Shown: one piece after another, positions 59,203-64,000 of the stretch
How positions within the stretch are numbered: position 1 is the stretch's first letter
Layout: every line of letters begins with the position of its first letter
NCBI GenBank assembly: GCA_023515745.1
Contig: JALECJ010000257.1
Coordinates: forward strand, 1,490,687-1,554,686
Direction: 5' to 3'
Source: Amoeboaphelidium protococcarum
Lineage: Eukaryota > Aphelidiomycota > Aphelidea
Length of the DNA stretch: 64,000 nt
Notes under the pieces: model-generated
What the model saw: the letters and a program-made list of their open reading frames with translations, nothing else
Databases searched by the model: none
What the model was told of the DNA's origin: nothing
Translations under genes and position numbers: made by a program

Positions 59203-61188
59203 TCATGATCTTTTAAACAAACGATCAACTTCCTTCCTGAGCTCAGCTACATCAAATAAGTCGTGTTCTACCAGAGAAAGACTTCGTTATAGATCTTAGC
59301 TAAACAATTCCAACTGATTGTGAACATTCATTACGCGCATATGTTTATCAGAATTCAGTTGCAGACTATTTTCTTTATCATGTACCAGGAAAGATAATTC
59401 GTCCAACTGCCGCTGCTGTGCTTTAAACTCAGCTTATAAATCAGACTTCTCTTTCATTAGTAGACGCAAGTTGTCCTACTTGATCTACAATTCCTGTTGC
59501 AACTGAGGCACATTTGACAAACTAATAGCCTTCTACTGTTGAGCAATCTCCATGTTCAATTGCTTTAACAACTTCTCCAGGTCTTTGATCTACACCTCAA
59601 TTAATCGGCACTCATCTTGTACCTGCTTCAAAATAGTATCTCGAATCTTTGACTGATGAACATAGTCAGCCTTCAACTATTACAAGTCAGATTCAAACTC
59701 GTTTCTATTCTACGCCTGATCGTCATTTAGCATCTTTTAGAATAACTCCACCTTCTTCGCCACTTGAGAATTCTTTTCACATTTCAACTCCAGTGTATCA
59801 GTAAATTATTCAAGCTTCTAAAGCATTTCGTCTAACTAATGCACAGTGTGTTGATCCATAGCTTTTCGACGCTACAAAACATCAAGCCAGATCTTTTCCA
59901 AATCATTAAAGTACAAATCCATCGGATTGTTATACAATCCATCATCTTCTCTCTTAAATGATCTATCATGACTCTAATCAATAACATCATTCACTGCAGA
60001 ATTTCGCATTTCATAGTCTATTTTGTCAGCGAGAATACCGTTATCATTCTATAAGTCAGCAATGTGTGAGGACATCTAATCAACAATTCCAAAATCTTCC
60101 AGAGAAATCACCGCATTCAATGACGCCACTACTTTACCATTTTACACGATATCATACCATTGATTAGCTGTACGAGTAAAAGTTGTACTTTCAGAGTCCA
60201 CTTCCCAAGAGCTTCCAGCATTGACAATAGAGGAAAGAGAGATCAACACAGATCCATCCACAGATAGCTCATTTTGGATCAACTAATCATTCTAATAGCC
60301 TTATGGATCTCTTGTGTACAGATAAACATGCAAAGATATACTTTTTATATATTCATCAACTAAAGACGATGGATAAATGAACTCCATAGACTCTGCTTTT
60401 ACTTTCTCATCCAATGTAGCAGTTTAGGATTATTTTATCTCTACTGGAGGAAGAAACATTACAGCCTCATACGAGAATGGAGACACATAATAATAGTAGA
60501 AATGACCGACATGACCCGTGTTATTGTAAATCTAAGAGATATAATACGAAACTCTATAATGATGAAGCTCCACTTCATGGGATGGTACAGGACTTTTCTA
60601 TAAGATATCCTCCCCGCGGCTATCAATCTAATCATCTTCCAGCTTAACTTACTTACGCTCTTCATCTTATACAACTTGTGGCTTTAAATCATCTCCCTAC
60701 TCTGAATCTGCCATTACTTCGCCATCAATATTCTGGAAAATCTACTCTGATTGACATTAAATGGTAACAAGTAATTCAGGGACAGCTATATTCTTTTTAA
60801 CACCAGATAACTAGAACCATTATTGAGATACAGGGAATTGGCGAGTATTCATAATCAAATAACCAACTTGAACATCCTTCATCTTTGTAGTCAGTGAACG
60901 TTTCATCAAAACTAATCTCATCACAACGCCCTTCTATGTGACAGTTGTATAATTATCAGCACTCAACTACCATTAAAATTCAAAATCAAATTAAGCAATT
61001 CCATTATAATCAGCCAATTTAATAGGAGATGTGATAGATTTACCCAACAGAATAGCCTTAATATAGAACTGCTATCGATCATTAGTTGTAGCTTTACTGC
61101 CACTCGTCAGTGGTAAAAACCTTGCTCGATGAAGAATGCATGTAGTCACATATTTATTACTTTTATCATCATTACTTTCCACAGTCAT
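59203..61188 (-). CDS. CEP120: CEP120-like centriole protein
   Basis: A 661-residue protein, ATG 61186-61188, TGA 59203-59205, with dozens of TAR glutamines. Residues 1-155 form a C2-like domain: TCILHRARFLPL, then MKDVQVGYLIMNTRQFPVSQ, QWFQLSG and ELLVTIQC, the pattern of the N-terminal CEP120 C2 (GYxxxDLR...WYxL). An acidic linker (150-205) leads to a second C2-like region (HEVELHHYRVSYYISQIY, SVLISLSSIVNAGSSWEVDS). From about 430 to the end there is a long coiled coil (QQLKADYVHQSKIRDTILKQ, KDLEKLLKQLNMEIAQQQ). CEP120 promotes centriole growth and cilium formation. The match is by layout and motifs, so a sister C2-coiled-coil protein is possible. Confidence 0.68.
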
Positions 61189-61402
61189 GATATGGTTGAA
61201 ACAATCACAATAATACGCAATTATTAATTGATTTCTTGAACTCTAATACTGTAGAACAGTCACAGATAAAAGACAAAAGAAGAAGAAAAAAATCTGAAAG
61301 CGCGTCTGAGCTATGTAACAAAGAAGCAACAAATTCAAGCAAGTGTGAAGAACACCAACTTTTGAAATTAGAACTGACTGAATATTCATAATCACAAAGA
61401 AT

Positions 61403-63298
61403 TCATGAAACTGAGAGGGAAACAGCGATTGAGGACAGAGGTAGCCACAACATTGTAAATAAGGGCCATAACCATATTCCATGATTTTCGTATGCTGACA
61501 CAATTACTCCAATCTCTGCAACGAGGCGTTAGAGTGCAGGACGTATCATGTGTAAAGCGTTCACAGATTTCACATACTCCATCAAGTACTATGGATCTAA
61601 AACATCGAGTTTAATTTCGTAATATTGCTAAGCGATCCACACAGCCAGTGACTGCAAGTTCTAATCTGAATAATGTTGGTCTAACACGATAAATAACACT
61701 GGAGTGGTAAGTAGGATAATCACAGGGGCTACAGATGACAGTTTCACAATTTTACTGAATGCTTTGAGCACAGTTGATGCGGGCGTAATTTAAACAACTT
61801 TACTTGAAGTTGATGAAGCAGAGCCGCCACCAATAAGTGCACCAACAATCAAGTACGCCAAACCGAATAACAGCAGAGACACAAAGCCAAAAGTAAAATT
61901 AATTATAGAGGTGCACGTGAACGCAATAGCGGCGATAAGACATACTCCAGAGTAAACTAGCTGAACCTGAGTGACCTTAGACCATTTTGACACCATGTGA
62001 TTTTTGAGAGATAAAATGATGATATCAACACATAATGTCAGAAAGTATAACGCTCCAGTAATTATAGCAAGTAAATGTGAATCCTTCTAATCCATTCCAA
62101 CCCATTTCAATAGAGTAGGAAGAGCAAAAACAAGGTAACCGAAAGCAAAGTTCAAACTAATAAACCACACAGCAAACGACATATCCACTTACTGAACCGT
62201 AAAGTTCACCCAGTAATTCTTGAGCTCAAACTTTTGGCGAACCTCAACATCCAACAGTCTTTTGATGATACGCCAGGATTAGAGCAATAGCGAAATACTA
62301 AGCAATGCAATGACAATAATGTACACACCCATCGGAATGTACCATCTCCCGTCGATAATAATGTAAAAATTAGACGAATGATGCAAACGTTCGAGCAGAT
62401 TATTCATACTGCGCAAATACATGTCCACAAGATTAAGGACTTGGCGCTGCGAGTACACACCATAAGAATATCCGTCGGCTGTACTACCAATTAAAGTGGC
62501 TCCTTCAGCTCTTCGCTAATTCATCACCGCATTAACATTACCTATACCACACTTGAACTACAGCTTCATAAAACTAAACATCTTCAAAATATTACCAACG
62601 TACAGCTTCGTATCGTGGTTGGGAATGGAATTAACCATCTAATCATTCAAATTTAATCTCACTGGCATGTACAGATGAGATAGCGAAAGTGTGAGCAGAG
62701 TACTCATAATGTCCATATTAGGTAGTAAACCATTCGCACCTACATGATCTATATCCAGCATGTTGTATTCCAAAGAATCGCTAAACTCCAGAGCCAGGTA
62801 GGAACCAACGGAATTTGATCGCTGTAGAATTTACTCAATCTATGAACTGTCATCATTAACAAGTTAAGGTTGATAAAATATGAGAACAAGATTCTTCTGC
62901 ATAAACGTGGCATCTTGAAAAGCTTCTATAAGAGCCAAGGCTACGGAAACACCAAAAGCATTTTCCTGAATCGATGCACTGATGACAATTGACTCTGAAC
63001 CGTCACTCCGCTTGGCAGGGATTCTCATACTCAAAACTTTATCATCAGCGCTGTGGAAACATTCATAATCTTCATGCCTCTCACCGATGGCTTTCAGGTA
63101 CCGAGTTCTATTGTAGGAATCCTTAGATCGCAAATGGTCATAGTGCTCCACAAACTTACTAAGCACTTCATCACGGTCAGTTTAAAGTGCCACATTGCCA
63201 ACCAGAAGAGCATTCTCATCAATGTAAATTCCCTTCTTGAACAGCGGTAGCATAAATATGCCAACGACTCCCAACAAATATGATAATTATGGCAACAT
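61403..63298 (-). CDS. GPAA1: GPI transamidase subunit GPAA1/GAA1
   Basis: A 631-residue protein, ATG 63296-63298, TGA 61403-61405. Subunit of the ER complex that attaches GPI anchors to proteins. An N-terminal anchor (LSYLLGVVGIFMLPLF) is followed by a lumenal M28-peptidase-like domain: AFGVSVALALIEAF, VGSYLALEFSDSL, GANGLLPNMDIMSTLLTL (family signature GxNGxLPNxDL), CGIGNVNAVM, and DMYLRSMNNLLERLHHSSNF (signature FRSLNNLLERFHQS). At least five membrane helices follow, for example LLALITGALYFLTLCVDIII-like and GFVSLLLFGLAYLIVGAL. The catalytic zinc ligands of true peptidases are not evident, as expected. Confidence 0.93.
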
Positions 63299-63520
63299 TT
63301 TAATTTTATAGATTTACGCTTCCTTGATTTACTACACTATTTCTAATTAAAAGGTTTGTTTCAAGATAAAAGAGGAAGAAATGGAAGAGAGAGAAAATCT
63401 TCCATTTTGTATCGCATTATAACAAAGTATTACAACCAAGATAGATCCACACGCGCGTCACTAACTCTCTTTTTGATCATATTGCGTGGTGTAAAAACTA
63501 TAGTAAAACCGTAACATAAT
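63299..63520. promoter_or_regulatory. Divergent promoter region
   Basis: 222 bp between the GPAA1 start (minus) and the last gene (plus). ACGCGCGTCA occurs near 63450, close to but not identical with the ACGCGT box. Confidence 0.3.
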
Positions 63521-64000
63521 ATGCCGAACGCAATAATCAAGTCTGTGAACGAATTATTCAGCTTTTAATTACCATAAATGTTAGTCGGAGAGGATCCATG
63601 TAGAACGATCCCGTTTAATAGTCCCGACTCTCGCGAGATTGAATTTAATGTTTCTAGGTGGGATGATTTCAATGCGTGGATTCAGACACTGATTGCTGAT
63701 ATCAAATAGCAATGCGATGAACAATCTATAGACTATAACTATCCATTTGCGGGCGGTCTGTTTGATGAGGTTGAGGCAGAGAATTAATTGCAATTGAGTC
63801 TGGCCATCATTGAAGAGGCGCTTATCTTTTTATTTGGAAGCATAGGATTTGCGTGTAAAATTAACCATGCACAACCATAACGCGTTGCTCTAGATCCAGA
63901 TTTGGTGTTTTCATGTAAGTCTTCATAGTCTGCGAAATCAGATCCAAGAGTTGTAATTGAAGTGAAACCATTCTGGCTGTAGGCGTTTATGGAATGTGAC
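63521..64000 (+). CDS. N-terminal part of an unknown protein with possible PD-(D/E)XK motif
   Basis: Open from ATG 63521 to the window end, 160 codons, no stop. After MPNAIIKSVNELF comes a region with FNVSRWDDFNAWIQTLIADI, then LDPDLVFSCKSS and VVIEVKPFWLQ. D-x-D...(I/V)E-V-K is the typical active-site pattern of PD-(D/E)XK nuclease folds, also seen ahead of fungal FunK1-type kinases and in Crinkler effectors. Too little is visible to choose between these. Confidence 0.5.

Noticed and set aside
1-64000. tRNA, rRNA or CRISPR features
   Set aside because: I looked for B-box-like GGTTCRANTCC sequences, rRNA cores and regularly spaced repeats and found none; the tandem repeats present are coding or isolated.
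1-64000. Bacterial or viral origin of the window
   Set aside because: Spliceosomal introns, AP-1, PEX6, GPAA1, RING and dynein genes show nuclear eukaryotic DNA.

Overview
This is nuclear DNA of a eukaryote that reads TAA and TAG as glutamine and uses TGA as its normal stop. Long, clearly conserved genes (a PEX6 peroxin, neutral ceramidase, AP-1 mu, GPAA1, citrate synthase) stay open and alignable only if TAR is read as Gln, and almost all of them end in TGA. Introns are few and short (about 59-77 nt, GTRNGT...TGTAG). The gene set implies mitochondria (citrate synthase, thioredoxin, DUF1279 protein), peroxisomes (PEX6), GPI anchors (GPAA1) and centrioles or cilia (CEP120-like protein, Tctex-type dynein light chain). 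A ciliate is the textbook guess for this code. The TRF/Taz1-type telomere protein with a fungal-style LKDKARN telobox and the animal/fungus-like gene content make an early opisthokont such as an aphelid a serious alternative. I cannot decide between them from this window.

Layout. 1-15.2 kb is a compact gene-rich block: RGS-domain protein (partial), TRF-like protein, a decayed gene, a membrane-tailed thioredoxin facing a mitochondrial thioredoxin, citrate synthase, an acyltransferase, FCF2 and PEX6 (the last two divergent from one promoter). 15.3-19.6 kb and 40.2-45.8 kb are the two arms of a large inverted duplication. Each arm carries a receptor-type kinase (signal peptide, SBBP beta-propeller, poly-Thr stalk, membrane helix, kinase) and a DraRnl-type RNA ligase. 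In the left arm the ligase has lost its own N-terminus and is fused in frame to a piece of the neighbouring gene family. 20-30 kb is accessory: two small unknown genes, shuffled PEX6 fragments, and three tandem copies of a secretory family of about 685 residues with a HicA-like C-terminal domain. A fourth full-length paralogue lies at 54.2-56.3 kb.

30.6-38.4 kb holds AP-1 mu, the most unusual gene of the window (tesmin-type CXC domain, apparently circularly permuted SF2 helicase and methyltransferase in one chain) and neutral ceramidase. 45.9-49.4 kb has a DUF1365 protein, a dynein light chain and a monoacylglycerol lipase. 49.6-51.6 kb and 56.8-58 kb hold two decayed pieces of a Helitron/PIF1-type element. 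52-54 kb encodes a DUF1279 protein and an RNF121-type RING protein. 59-64 kb has CEP120-like, GPAA1 and the start of a possible PD-(D/E)XK protein.

Housekeeping genes therefore alternate with a fast-evolving accessory zone in which duplication, inversion and gene fusion are visible. The best candidates for something undescribed are the CXC-helicase-methyltransferase protein, the HicA-like secretory family and the ligase chimera.
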